NCBI GenBank assembly: GCA_003151275.1 | Contig: PLXC01000019.1 | Span: forward strand, 37,718 to 70,687 | Direction: 5' to 3' | From: Candidatus Melainabacteria bacterium | Lineage (GTDB): Bacteria; Cyanobacteriota; Vampirovibrionia; Obscuribacterales; Obscuribacteraceae | DNA: 32,970 bases | Shown: piece after piece, positions 1 through 8,574 of the stretch | How the letters are laid out: each line of letters opens with the position of its first letter | How positions within the stretch are numbered: position 1 is the stretch's first letter | Notes under the pieces: model-generated | What the model was told of the DNA's origin: nothing | What the model saw: the letters and a program-made list of their open reading frames with translations, nothing else | The model's database searches: none | Translations under genes and position numbers: made by a program

Positions 1-300
1 TACGCTAGTGATCCAACTGCCGCTTTGGATCGGGCTTCTGGTAATGCAATAAAACAAATAATTTCTCAGTTCAGGAATGTTTCCTTTCTGCTCGCCGCCC
101 ACGAACACCTCTTCTACAATCCACAAGCACCAAATGACGTGACTCACGCGCCAGCGCACAATGCCGGCGAGGCTCCTGCTTACTTGGTCTCAGGCGGCGC
201 GGGTGCCCCTCTGAACTCAGGACCGGGAGGCTACTATCACTATCTTGTTTTCAATGTGCATGGCAAAAAGGTTGTGCCTCAAGTTGTGCCTATAAAGTAA
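1..300 (+). CDS. Metallophosphoesterase-like protein, C-terminal fragment
   Basis: The frame is open from the first base, so this is the 3' end of a gene that starts before the window; 99 codons are visible. The stretch AAHEHLFYNP resembles the last histidine-containing motif (GHxH type) of calcineurin-like phosphoesterases. It is followed by a Gly-rich YLVSGGAGAPL strand-loop and a YYHYLVFNVHG segment, as at the end of secreted purple-acid-phosphatase-like enzymes. Such enzymes hydrolyse phosphate esters using two metal ions. The N-terminal metal ligands lie outside the window, so substrate and location cannot be judged. A small inverted repeat follows at 345-359 (GGCTCA/TGAGCC, 3-base loop) but has no T-run, so termination there is uncertain. 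The family call is moderately sure; a specific function is not. Confidence 0.6.
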   Translation, partial: YASDPTAALDRASGNAIKQIISQFRNVSFLLAAHEHLFYNPQAPNDVTHAPAHNAGEAPAYLVSGGAGAPLNSGPGGYYHYLVFNVHGKKVVPQVVPIK

Positions 301-455
301 AGCAGCAACTCAGCAGCTTGCATAGGCACGCATGTTTGTCCCAAGGCTCAGTGTGAGCCGATGCGACAATGCAGAATTGATTCTTACCCACAAATGGCGC
401 AGCGAGTCGACACGGTTGAGGTGCGCACGTTTCGCTGAAGTGTGAAACTCAAATT

Positions 456-746
456 CTAAAAAATACGGCGTCGCGAGATCAAACTTCCAATTAGATAAAA
501 CATTGAAAGTAATCCGGCAACTTGTCCAACTCGTTGCGCTTGCCAGGCATTGCTGCCAACTTCATGTTTCTCAGGCGGCTTCACTAGCTGAATTTTAGGA
601 ATGACGCCATGGTTGACACACGTATTCACAATGTCTCTGACGCCATCAACTGGACCTTGAATCAATGTATGGGCGAATGATTCTGTAAATCCGCCGACCA
701 TATCATTATCTCGACTCTCGTCTCTGCAACCATCTGTCGTTGACAT
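456..746 (-). CDS. Small hypothetical protein with hydrophobic C-terminal segment
   Basis: This is a 96-residue reading frame of unknown family. I start it at the ATG at 746 rather than the TTG five codons upstream, because a GAGG-type ribosome site lies about 8-11 bases before the ATG. The N-terminal part is polar and acidic. The middle (GGFTESFAHTLIQGPVDGV) looks helical. The C-terminus has a roughly 15-residue hydrophobic stretch (VAGLLSMFYLIGSLI) followed by RRR, which could be a membrane helix with a positive flank. It stands alone, convergent with the fragment at the window start. Composition matches the neighbours, but with no recognised homologue it could be a chance ORF or a piece of a longer lineage-specific gene. 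Confidence 0.45.
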   Translation of the reverse strand: MSTTDGCRDESRDNDMVGGFTESFAHTLIQGPVDGVRDIVNTCVNHGVIPKIQLVKPPEKHEVGSNAWQAQRVGQVAGLLSMFYLIGSLISRRRIF

Positions 747-1067
747 TCCTGCACCTCGCAATCACTGCATCCACTTTACACCGTCACGATTCTATCCGAA
801 CTAGGGAAAACCCAAAACCCTATATTCGATAAAAATTGCCATTGTCATCGCCACGTAGCTTTAGATCTCGACTATTGTGAGTAATCTTCCTGAAGAGTTT
901 TATACCCAGCAAAAGTAGACTCAGCAGCACTTTTGCCTGCCTTTACAATTCCTTTGCAAAAATCCTTCCAAAACACATAACTGCTTAACGAGGCTGCGGT
1001 TAGATAAGTATTGTCAGCAGTCGAACTGTTGATTCATGAAACGAAGCGACGTTAATCCGGAGCTGTA
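747..1067. other. Intergenic stretch without a clear gene
   Basis: About 320 AT-rich bases separate the divergent small genes. I see no ORF with a convincing ribosome site and no RNA gene. The stretch presumably holds both promoters: a TAGAAT-like -10 lies on the reverse strand near 787-797, but its -35 is weak. A short A4C3 repeat (aaaaccc twice) sits near 806-820. Nothing else stands out. Confidence 0.4.
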
Positions 1068-1229
1068 ATGCGCAAAGAGGTGGGTACGAAACAAGAAATC
1101 GGTAAAAGATATCCCGTTGAGGAATTCAAAATCGCAGTTCTTGTCTTGCTCTTGCTACTTCTTGTGCTTATCGCAGTTTCAGTAATTCTAGTTACGTCGA
1201 CAAGCCATCCTGGAGTTTCAATGATTTAA
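1068..1229 (+). CDS. 53-residue single-pass membrane protein
   Basis: This is an ATG-to-TAA frame of 53 codons. GGAG lies 7 bases before the ATG, a good ribosome site. The protein has a charged N-terminus (MRKEVGTKQEIGKRYPVEEF), then an uninterrupted run of about 23 hydrophobic residues (roughly 22-43: KIAVLVLLLLLLVLIAVSVI and onward), and a short polar tail (TSTSHPGVSMI). Lys/Arg before the helix and none after it predict an N-in, C-out single-pass protein. No lipobox Cys is present. It ends 77 bases before the Spy/CpxP-like gene on the same strand, so the two may be co-transcribed. Its function is unknown. The ribosome site and the clean membrane topology argue that it is real. Confidence 0.6.
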   Translation: MRKEVGTKQEIGKRYPVEEFKIAVLVLLLLLLVLIAVSVILVTSTSHPGVSMI

Positions 1230-1306
1230 CGGTTCATCAGCTAAGTATTCACGTGAGTTAATCACAAAAACGACAACAACAATCGACGCAATAATGGAGT
1301 TCTACG

Positions 1307-1996
1307 ATGAAATTACAAAATGCACTTTTCGCCAGCATTTTATTGGCCGGCGGGTTATTGGCAGTTCCAGCGTTCGCCGCAGACAATGCAGGCGATAGCA
1401 CCTTATCTAGTGGCACACGCACAGACGTGGTAGCTGAAGGTCCCGATGGTGGAAGACCAGAGTGGAAGGGCGAACACAAAGCCAGAATGACAGACGATCA
1501 GCTCATTCAAATGGCAGCTTTGAAAGACAAGTTCCTTTCATCAACTGCGACTCAGCGAACCCAATTGATGTCGCTCCATCGCCAACTCAAATCGGCACTT
1601 GCGAAGCCAGAAATTAGTCGCGCTGAGGTGTTGGGCATTCAAGGTCAAATGAATTCGATACACGATGATTTAGCGACGAAGAAACTAAACAACAAACTCG
1701 ACTTCATCGCGCTTTTAACTCCTGAACAAAAAGAACACTTCAGACATCACATGCTGGTCTCCAATGCCTTCGGTGGACATGATGGACATGGTGGTGGTGG
1801 GGCTGGTGGAGCCTGCGGCGGCGGTGGACATGGACATCATGGCGGCGGCGGACATCACAAAATGGGCGGACCCGGTGGACCTGGTGGACCTGGCGGCGGA
1901 CCAAGAGTTGGTTTCGACCAGGGTCAAGGACCTGGACCGGTTGCATTCGACGCACCTGAAGGGTTTATGGGTCCAGAAGGCCCAGACGGACAATAA
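1307..1996 (+). CDS. Secreted Spy/CpxP-like protein with Gly/His-rich tail
   Basis: The protein has 229 residues. Residues 1-24 form a classical signal peptide ending AFA, with cleavage likely before ADNAG. Residues about 55-150 are helical and charged. They contain LTPEQKEHF near the end, matching the LTxxQ motif of the Spy/CpxP/heavy-metal-sensor family, periplasmic helical-hairpin proteins that bind unfolded proteins or metals. From about residue 153 the tail is nearly all Gly, His and Pro, with seven His and one Cys in a block of about 33 residues, followed by GGPGG-type repeats. This suggests metal binding (Ni, Zn or Cu), but that is inference. The ATG has GGAG 9 bases upstream. The tail codons (GGTGGA, GGCGGC) differ from the body, suggesting repeat expansion. 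A terminator follows at 2028-2058. Confidence 0.65.
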   Translation: MKLQNALFASILLAGGLLAVPAFAADNAGDSTLSSGTRTDVVAEGPDGGRPEWKGEHKARMTDDQLIQMAALKDKFLSSTATQRTQLMSLHRQLKSALAKPEISRAEVLGIQGQMNSIHDDLATKKLNNKLDFIALLTPEQKEHFRHHMLVSNAFGGHDGHGGGGAGGACGGGGHGHHGGGGHHKMGGPGGPGGPGGGPRVGFDQGQGPGPVAFDAPEGFMGPEGPDGQ

Positions 1997-2027
1997 TCCC
2001 TGAAGACGATCAGTTTTCACTCAACGG

Positions 2028-2058
2028 GAGATCGGTTACGCAAGTAGCCGGTCTCTTT
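2028..2058 (+). terminator. Rho-independent terminator after the Spy-like gene
   Basis: The arms GAGATCGGTTAC (2028-2039) and GTAGCCGGTCTC (2044-2055) pair over 12 base pairs, two of them G-T wobbles. They close a GCAA tetraloop of the stable GNRA class. TTT follows directly, then CCCT. The stem starts 32 bases after the stop codon of the upstream gene. The T-run is short, so efficiency is uncertain. Confidence 0.6.
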
Positions 2059-2064
2059 CCCTGT

Positions 2065-2275
2065 GGGCCCGCAATCAGTCGAGGGCGACGGGACACGTGT
2101 CGGGCTGCGATGCACCCGTCTGATTCCACGGGACCTGGCTATTCCACCAGCGGGGTAACCGGCTTGGTCTGTCCTCGTCCACTATCCCATACCTGCCAGC
2201 ACTGGGCGCCAGGCTCCACGCCCGCACTTCAGCGATCCACACCCGCCTACATGCCCAGCCAACAGATAGATACTG
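2065..2275. other. GC-rich intergenic island, possible structured RNA or mobile-element remnant
   Basis: I count about 64% G+C over 2041-2220, against about 38% in the intergenic DNA near 1141-1200. The forward strand is C-rich and the reverse strand G-rich. Short self-complementary pieces are frequent: GACACGTGTC (2092-2101), CCCGT/ACGGG around 2115-2132, CTGG/CCAG around 2144-2160 and CTGGGCGCCAG near 2202-2212. No ORF with a ribosome site covers it on the forward strand. The reverse frame stays open but runs on antisense into the next gene. I cannot assign it to tmRNA, SRP RNA, RNase P RNA or a group II intron from motifs. Confidence 0.35.
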
Positions 2276-2390
2276 CTTGGTAATGTCCTGGTAATATTGG
2301 CAACCTATATTCAAAGTGCCAACCAACCAGCACCTTACTAAGACCTTGCTCCGGCAGATAGCCTTTTCGGCTGCTCCGAAGGATTTTAAA

Positions 2391-5300
2391 ATGTCAAAAG
2401 ATAAAGTCGAAACCAACGATGCGGTAGCCAAACCCGCTGCAGCTCGACCCGATGTCGACCTTACCACGCGCTCCGCATCAGTGGTCGACAACAGTCGCGT
2501 TGTCACTGATTCCGCAGACCTCGCGAAAAAGGGCGTAGTTGGAAATTTGACAATCTCCCAAGCCCCGGCAATGTCACCGGAAGCAGTCGCCAAAGACGCC
2601 CAACTTTTGAACCAAGCTCTGAACAAAACCTCGTGGGGCGGTTTGAGTTCTTCACCAGATGTCGCCGCTCTCGAAAGAATTCTCGACCCGAAGAATGCAA
2701 AAAATACAGCAGCAGTCGAAGCAAAATATGCTGAACTCTACGGCACTAAGTTCCGAGATGATCTGCGCACCCACGTTGGAAACGACCCAGTCAACTATCG
2801 CACCGTTGAAGCAATGCTCAATCGCGTCGATGGAAGAACAAATTTTGGCGGCAATCTCGAAGTTGCACTGGAAACAACAAAAAATTCTCCTGATAAAGGC
2901 AACCGTCTTTTGCGAGCTGCGGTAGGCAATCTTAACTCCGATCAAATTTCGCAAATGGCTACCGACATGCAAAAGGCATACGGAACAGCGCCAATGGACT
3001 TAACTCCTGCAAACGCGACCGAACAACAACGTCGGACAATGACTGTCGGTCAAGATCTTGCAACCTCGGGACGCAAGCCTGCGAACGAACAAGAAAGAGC
3101 GGCGCTCAACACATACCAAAAGGCATACATCGATCACGCAATCAGCGAAACACCTGGCGTCACCGATGCTAACCGCCAAGTTCTTTCAATCCTGACTAAG
3201 GGTGTTGACAAAAGAACGACGGAAGACATCAAACAAATGGCGACAGTGGCTCTTGCAGATAAAAATCTGAAAATGTTTGGCGATGCAGTCAACGGAGACA
3301 CTCCCGCTGCCATCGCTGCCCGCCAGCAATTGTCAGCCGACAAAGACTTCACTACCAAATATACTGCCGCCTTCTCTGGACCTCGCTCCTCGACTGAACA
3401 AAGGAATGTTGCCGCAGATTATTTGAGCGAAGGCAAAGTCTCGATCGCAACTATCATCTCCGGTAACAGCGATGTTTTACTTGGCTTGCTCGACAATCCA
3501 AAGAACGTTGACCTGGCCGCTTCCAACGCAACTGCTAAAGAACGCAAAGATTTCACTCTTGGTCAGGATCTTGCCACTAGCGGACGTCCTGCAACTAACG
3601 CCCAAGAAATCGCAGCACTGGCCTATTACTCGAAGATCGATAAAGCTATGACCGATGCAGGAATTGATCCAAAACAACGAGGCGTTTGGGAATCTAAAAT
3701 TAAACACGGTGACACGTTGCTCACAGGGCTCGCCGATCTCGATAGACCATCGACGATGGGCTTCGGCGGTGGTCACTCGACCCAAGACCTGATGAATAAG
3801 ATTGAGAATATGTCTCCTGCAGACTATAACCTTTTGCACACCGACAAAACATTCGCGGCAGACTTGTTGAAATCAGTGGCGACCTATGAAAAGAACGAAG
3901 ATGTGATGCGGCGTATCACACAAATGATCAACGATAAGGCTCAAGCTCCCAATTTTGAAGCGTCGCAAGGAATCAAGCGCACTGTTTTCGAAGTCTACAG
4001 AGATACTAAAACAGGCGGCGCGTCCGGTGAAAATCTTGCCAGTGCCATTGCCAGCATGTCACCAACAGATGCAGCCATGTACAAGAAAGATGCAGATTAT
4101 CACAAGAGAATTGACGATATCGTACAAAACAACCTTTCCGATACGGACAAATATCTTGCCACTTCAGTGCTTCAACAAGTCGCTGAAACCGGCAAATCAC
4201 CAGTGCTCACACCACTCCTACAAATCGGTAAGGGCTTAATGGATGGAGCCACACCACTGCAGCTATTACCAAGCGTTGAAAAGCTTTTGCAAGATGAGAA
4301 TTTGAGAGCGCGTCTCAGCAAACCGAAACACGATCTAACTCCAGAAGAGAAAAGCATCAAGGATCTGATCGGTCAAGCCGTTCCGCTCGACTTTGATGGA
4401 ACGAAAAAGCTCTTGAGTACTGGTCTCGTTCCTTTGAGAGACAAAGAGTACTTCGGCGTACCAACGAATCAACTGTATGCAGATGCTGCAAAATTGCCTG
4501 AAGCGGAAAGAGCGATCTGGTCGAAGAGATTAACCGCACCAGAACAAGAAATTTTCACCAACGTTGTGGCACAAAAGGGTGAACAAAGACTTGAAGACAA
4601 AATGCGAGCACTCGTGTTGGATGGCGGCTCCTACAAAGATCTCCAAGGAGATCTTGCCAAGCTAACCAACCAACAGAAAGAAGCTCTTACCCACGCTTAC
4701 GAGAACAAATATCACAGCAACTTGTCGAACGATTTCATGGCTAAAGTTGATACAGCAGACAGCGTCCAATATCAAAATTACCTTTCGCCTTCCAGCGATG
4801 GTAACCAAGCATACTTCAATCACGTTGTGCAAACAGATGGTCAAGCCAGCACCGCATTCGATGCCACAGCCCAAACAGTTCAGCGTTCTGTAGAAATCGA
4901 GAAAGGACTGCTAAGCGAATATCAAGCACTGAAAAAACAATTACCACCCGACATGCAAGAAAAAATCAACCAGTTAATCAGCACCGCAGTTGCTCAAAAC
5001 AAAGAAGCACCAATCGAAGAAATCAAAGCACTCGGAAAAGCTGCAGTCGATGTAGCAGCAGTCGTTGCCACCGTCTTCACTCTAGGTGCCGGTTCTGAAT
5101 TACTGGCTGCAGACGTTGCTGTAACTGCTGGCGAAGTTGCTGCCACAAACATCGCTAAGAGTGTGGCTGAACGTGCTGTTGTTGGTATCGTCGAAAGAGA
5201 AGCAGCAGCTCCGATAGTGGAGGCCGCGACTGCTCCGATAGCCGATTCTGCTGTTCTCACAACGCCACGTGTATTAGAAGTTGCCGCTACTGAACCAGCT

Positions 5301-6251
5301 GCTGACGCCGCTGTTCTAACCACACCACGTGTAATTGAAGTTGCAGCTTCTGAACCAGCAGCAGCAGCTCTTCCTGCTACAGCCGTCAGCACCGGGGTGA
5401 CAGTCGCCGAAGAAGTACAAACTCTTCGACCGGTTGTCACAGAAGTCGCTGACAAAATAGCCGCCCTTACTACAGACCTAGCTGGCGCTCCAGCTGCTGT
5501 TGTTAGACAAGTCGCCGACGAAGCATCAGCTCTTACAACGGTAGTTACCCAAGCCTCCGACGCAGCAGCAGCAGCTCCACTTGTAAGACCAGTTATTACG
5601 CAAATTGCAAACGAAGCTGCAGCTCTCAGACCAGTTGCCGCAGAAATCGCCGACGAAGCAGCAGCAGCTCTCAGACCAGCTCTCACGGAAGGTGCTGCTG
5701 TCGAGCGAACAGTTGTCGCTGACGCACTGACCGCTGAAAGAACGGCAACAATTGAATCTGCGGCACTGAAGCCAATCGTTGAAGATACAGCAACTGCATT
5801 TAAGCCTCTTGTTCTAGACGCTGCAGCTGTTGGCGGAAGAATAGCTGCCGTTGGAACAACCGAGGTACTAGCAGCCGCAGCCTTAACAGCTGCTGCAGTT
5901 ACTGCTGAAGTCGTGGACAAGCCTGCAGCAAAGACAACCGACTTCACACCACCCACAGTGCCAGCCGATAAGTTGCTCCAACTTGCTACCGTTCGTAGAG
6001 GTGAAGGTCCATTCCAATCCGCAGAGCGTATTCTCAGATCTGATGGAAAGAAGCACAGCATCGATGAAGTAATGGCATTGACGCGAGCCCTGCAACACAA
6101 CTTCTCACCAGAGCGCAACGGCAACAAAGACATGAAGGGACTTAAGGTCAATTACCAATTCATCACCAAAGACAACTTCGCAGCAATAGTAGCCGACGTT
6201 AAAGATCCGCACGTTAAAGCCCAACTGATGCAATTCGCCGCCGCTTCTTAA
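2391..6251 (+). CDS. Giant modular protein with annexin-like repeats
   Basis: The protein has 1286 residues. I start at the ATG at 2391, which has AAGGAT about 8 bases upstream; a GTG 25 codons earlier has no ribosome site. Residues about 70-148 look like an annexin repeat (ALNKTSWGG, then ALERIL, KYAELYG and RDDLRTHV). A second such block lies at about 751-790 (KEALTHAYENKYHSNL). The Ca-binding GxGT-D signature is not intact, so Ca-dependent membrane binding is not assured. Two related blocks begin at about residues 204 and 374, sharing GQDLATSGR. MSPxD-type helical modules follow to about residue 700. Residues about 884-1180 are Ala-rich with short repeats. The last about 95 residues (VRRGEGPFQSAERILRSDG onward) form a separate domain, perhaps LysM-like. 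There is no signal peptide. The function is unknown. Confidence 0.7.
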   Translation: MSKDKVETNDAVAKPAAARPDVDLTTRSASVVDNSRVVTDSADLAKKGVVGNLTISQAPAMSPEAVAKDAQLLNQALNKTSWGGLSSSPDVAALERILDPKNAKNTAAVEAKYAELYGTKFRDDLRTHVGNDPVNYRTVEAMLNRVDGRTNFGGNLEVALETTKNSPDKGNRLLRAAVGNLNSDQISQMATDMQKAYGTAPMDLTPANATEQQRRTMTVGQDLATSGRKPANEQERAALNTYQKAYIDHAISETPGVTDANRQVLSILTKGVDKRTTEDIKQMATVALADKNLKMFGDAVNGDTPAAIAARQQLSADKDFTTKYTAAFSGPRSSTEQRNVAADYLSEGKVSIATIISGNSDVLLGLLDNPKNVDLAASNATAKERKDFTLGQDLATSGRPATNAQEIAALAYYSKIDKAMTDAGIDPKQRGVWESKIKHGDTLLTGLADLDRPSTMGFGGGHSTQDLMNKIENMSPADYNLLHTDKTFAADLLKSVATYEKNEDVMRRITQMINDKAQAPNFEASQGIKRTVFEVYRDTKTGGASGENLASAIASMSPTDAAMYKKDADYHKRIDDIVQNNLSDTDKYLATSVLQQVAETGKSPVLTPLLQIGKGLMDGATPLQLLPSVEKLLQDENLRARLSKPKHDLTPEEKSIKDLIGQAVPLDFDGTKKLLSTGLVPLRDKEYFGVPTNQLYADAAKLPEAERAIWSKRLTAPEQEIFTNVVAQKGEQRLEDKMRALVLDGGSYKDLQGDLAKLTNQQKEALTHAYENKYHSNLSNDFMAKVDTADSVQYQNYLSPSSDGNQAYFNHVVQTDGQASTAFDATAQTVQRSVEIEKGLLSEYQALKKQLPPDMQEKINQLISTAVAQNKEAPIEEIKALGKAAVDVAAVVATVFTLGAGSELLAADVAVTAGEVAATNIAKSVAERAVVGIVEREAAAPIVEAATAPIADSAVLTTPRVLEVAATEPAADAAVLTTPRVIEVAASEPAAAALPATAVSTGVTVAEEVQTLRPVVTEVADKIAALTTDLAGAPAAVVRQVADEASALTTVVTQASDAAAAAPLVRPVITQIANEAAALRPVAAEIADEAAAALRPALTEGAAVERTVVADALTAERTATIESAALKPIVEDTATAFKPLVLDAAAVGGRIAAVGTTEVLAAAALTAAAVTAEVVDKPAAKTTDFTPPTVPADKLLQLATVRRGEGPFQSAERILRSDGKKHSIDEVMALTRALQHNFSPERNGNKDMKGLKVNYQFITKDNFAAIVADVKDPHVKAQLMQFAAAS

Positions 6252-6295
6252 AATCACCTGCTAGCAATCCGGACGAGCTTGACCCTGTCTGATTT

Positions 6296-6733
6296 CTATG
6301 TATTCAAATATCGCCAAATTTGCCACACCGCATATCTCTCCAAGCGGCGCTTGTACGATGGCAGTCGTTTTCCTGATTCTGATGCCGCTATGAGCAACTC
6401 TTTAGCGTCTTGCCTATTAAGTTCAGGGCGCGATTCGACTGTCCAAATCAATAAAAGCAACTTCCTATTGCACCTGCTCAATTTTGATTTGCGTAACAGA
6501 AGCGCGCGTTGATCCACCGGCAGTTTATGAACTACTTTTTTGACATAGGGGCGAATGATTGGCAATAGTACTTTGAACCATGCAGGTACTTCAGTGACAG
6601 GATAATCCGGCTCGTTATCGTCGTCGGCATGATCCAAACCAACGGCAGTCGGTCGACCCGGCCCGTTTCCAGCAGTGCGCACCACTTGCAACTGCAATTT
6701 CTTAGTGTTCGGCTGTGAATCAAACGAGTTCAT
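6296..6733 (-). CDS. Hypothetical basic protein
   Basis: This is a 145-residue reading frame from the ATG at 6733. The same frame stays open to a TTG at 6871, which would add a hydrophobic N-terminal helix, but neither start has a convincing ribosome site, so the N-terminus is uncertain. The first about 45 residues are polar and acidic (HADDDNEPDYP). The rest is helical and strongly basic: VPAWFKVLLPIIRPYVKKVV, then RALLLRKSKLSRCNRKLLLL, ending RRLERYAVWQIWRYL. I recognise no domain. The gene is convergent with the giant repeat protein, whose stop is only 44 bases away. It could encode a small nucleic-acid- or membrane-associated protein; this is not supported beyond charge. Confidence 0.5.
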   Translation of the reverse strand: MNSFDSQPNTKKLQLQVVRTAGNGPGRPTAVGLDHADDDNEPDYPVTEVPAWFKVLLPIIRPYVKKVVHKLPVDQRALLLRKSKLSRCNRKLLLLIWTVESRPELNRQDAKELLIAASESGKRLPSYKRRLERYAVWQIWRYLNT

Positions 6734-7149
6734 ATCACAACTTACGACTCTTGCGAAATATCTGCAACCATATGCATTCAAATCACGCAAAACAATCACG
6801 AGATAAGCCCACAACAGAGGCGATAGCGCCCAAATGAAAAATGCATGATACCAATCAACCGCGGAGCACAAACCAGAACAATCAAAGCTGTGTTAGTAAG
6901 CTTGTGAATTAACTGCATTCGGTAAATCCATGAATTAAGCTACAACCCTAATTCAAATCTTGCTGATGCGACATGTGGAAAACCCGGATCGCTATTGCCG
7001 ATTTCCCAGATTTCATGTTCTTTGCACGCTGTTCACATCCCCACAATGATAACGAGCAAGCCTGTGCACTTCAGCCCCGAGCACGTCTCATGTTAGCAAC
7101 ATTTTTTATAGGGTATAGGAAACCCATACATTTTTGGTGGGCTATAACA

Positions 7150-8574
7150 ATGCAAGTCAAAATGATACTACCGGCTCTAACTGAAGCAAAAAGCCCATTC
7201 TTTCGTCCAATCAAATATTCCCTTTTTCCACCCCTGGGTCTAGCCACGCTCGCCGCTTATTTACGTGACGACGACGACATTACCTTGCAAGACGAACACG
7301 TCGAAACTCTCAGCTTGAATGACACACCGGATTTGGTGGTTATTCAGGCTTACATCACATCCGCATACAGAGCCTATGAGCTGGCAGACCTCTATCGAGC
7401 TAGAGGCTCATACGTAGTGATGGGAGGGCTCCATGTCACGTCTTTACCAGAGGAAGCGAGCACTCATGCCGACACCTTAATACTCGGGCCTGGAGGCGAC
7501 GCCTGGCCGCGATTCATCGAAGATTTCAGACAGGGCAAACCTGAGAAAACTTACGTGGCTAAAGAACGCACACTTGTCGGCGCACCACAAATTCGCCGCG
7601 ACTTGATCAAGCGTCATCTTTATTTGTGTCCTAACTCAATCGTGGTTTCACGTGGGTGTCCACATACATGTGACTTCTGCTACAAAGAAGCATTCTTCGC
7701 GGGTGGACGATCCTTTTATACACAGGAAGTAGATCAGTCGTTAGGAGAGATCAACAAATTACCAGGACGGCATGTTTACTTTTTGGATGATCATTTGTTT
7801 GGCAATGAACGTTTCGCCAATGCGCTCTTTGATGGCATGAAAGGCATGGGCCGACTCTGGCAAGCCGCCGGTACCGTGCAATCCATCTTGCGTCCTGGTT
7901 TATTGGAGAAGGCTTCGGAAGCAGGTTTGCGCAGTTTGTTCGTTGGCTTTGAAACTCTCGATTCCTCTAATCTAAGAGAGCATGATAAGTTTCAGAACCT
8001 AAATCGTGATTATGGTGAGGCGATCAAACGAGTGCACGATCTCGGTGTAATGGTAAATGGTAGTTTCGTATTCGGTATGGATCACGATGACGAATCCGTA
8101 TTCGAGCGCACGGTAGACTGGGCGATTCGGCAAGGAATAGAGACGGCAACTTTTCACATTCTCACACCCTATCCGTCCACTGAACTTTATAAACGGATGG
8201 TTAAAGACGATCGAATGGTATCTTCGGATTGGGATAAATTTGATACCAGACATGTTGTGTATAAACCAGCAGCTATGTCTGCAGAACAGTTGGAAACGGG
8301 CTATTGGCGAGCCTACCGAGACTTCTACAAGTGGAGTTCAATCTGGCAAGGGGCATCAACAAAACAAGAACTAGGGCCATTGTTACGCCACCTTGCTTAC
8401 TCCGGCGGCTGGAAGAAATTTGAACCAGCATGGGACGCGATCATAAAAAGCAAACGAGTAGTGAATTGTTTGCCAGTATTGGAAAGTGTTTTAGAGGCGT
8501 TTGGTAGATTCAAACCTTACGAAAACTCGGACAAAAGTGAACGTGATGGCGTCCCTCTGCACCAAGCTTCATAA
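7150..8574 (+). CDS. B12-binding radical SAM protein
   Basis: The protein has 474 residues. The frame is open further upstream, but I start at the ATG at 7150: GGTGGG precedes it and family-like sequence (MILPALTEAKSPFFRP) begins there. Residues 1-130 form a cobalamin-binding Rossmann-type domain with the usual PPLGLATLAAYL and GGLHVTSLPEEA elements. The DxHxxG B12 signature is not seen. The [4Fe-4S] motif is RGCPHTCDFC (Cys170, Cys174, Cys177), which binds the cluster that cleaves S-adenosylmethionine. The SPASM-free C-terminus carries GFETLDSSNL, GSFVFGMDHD and HILTPYPSTELYKRM, typical of the BchE/HpnP-like class that methylates or rearranges lipids and tetrapyrroles. The substrate is unknown. 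No partner gene is adjacent. A hairpin overlaps the stop codon. Confidence 0.8.
   Translation: MQVKMILPALTEAKSPFFRPIKYSLFPPLGLATLAAYLRDDDDITLQDEHVETLSLNDTPDLVVIQAYITSAYRAYELADLYRARGSYVVMGGLHVTSLPEEASTHADTLILGPGGDAWPRFIEDFRQGKPEKTYVAKERTLVGAPQIRRDLIKRHLYLCPNSIVVSRGCPHTCDFCYKEAFFAGGRSFYTQEVDQSLGEINKLPGRHVYFLDDHLFGNERFANALFDGMKGMGRLWQAAGTVQSILRPGLLEKASEAGLRSLFVGFETLDSSNLREHDKFQNLNRDYGEAIKRVHDLGVMVNGSFVFGMDHDDESVFERTVDWAIRQGIETATFHILTPYPSTELYKRMVKDDRMVSSDWDKFDTRHVVYKPAAMSAEQLETGYWRAYRDFYKWSSIWQGASTKQELGPLLRHLAYSGGWKKFEPAWDAIIKSKRVVNCLPVLESVLEAFGRFKPYENSDKSERDGVPLHQAS

Noticed and set aside
1715..2020. Reverse frames antisense to the Gly/His tail
   Set aside because: They are produced by the repetitive GGN/CAY codons of the real gene.
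2041..2275. tmRNA, SRP RNA or RNase P RNA in the GC-rich island
   Set aside because: The diagnostic core motifs of these RNAs are not present on either strand.
2075..2626. 183-codon reverse frame through the GC-rich island
   Set aside because: It runs antisense into the start of the giant gene, has no ribosome site and resembles no family I know.
4994..6151. 385-codon open frame on the reverse strand
   Set aside because: It lies wholly antisense to the Ala-rich part of the giant protein. GCN-rich coding leaves few stops on the other strand; the product is low-complexity Ser/Ala/Thr and no ribosome site was seen.
6973..7149. N-terminal extension of the radical SAM gene
   Set aside because: The 59 upstream codons show no family similarity, and a ribosome site sits before the ATG at 7150.
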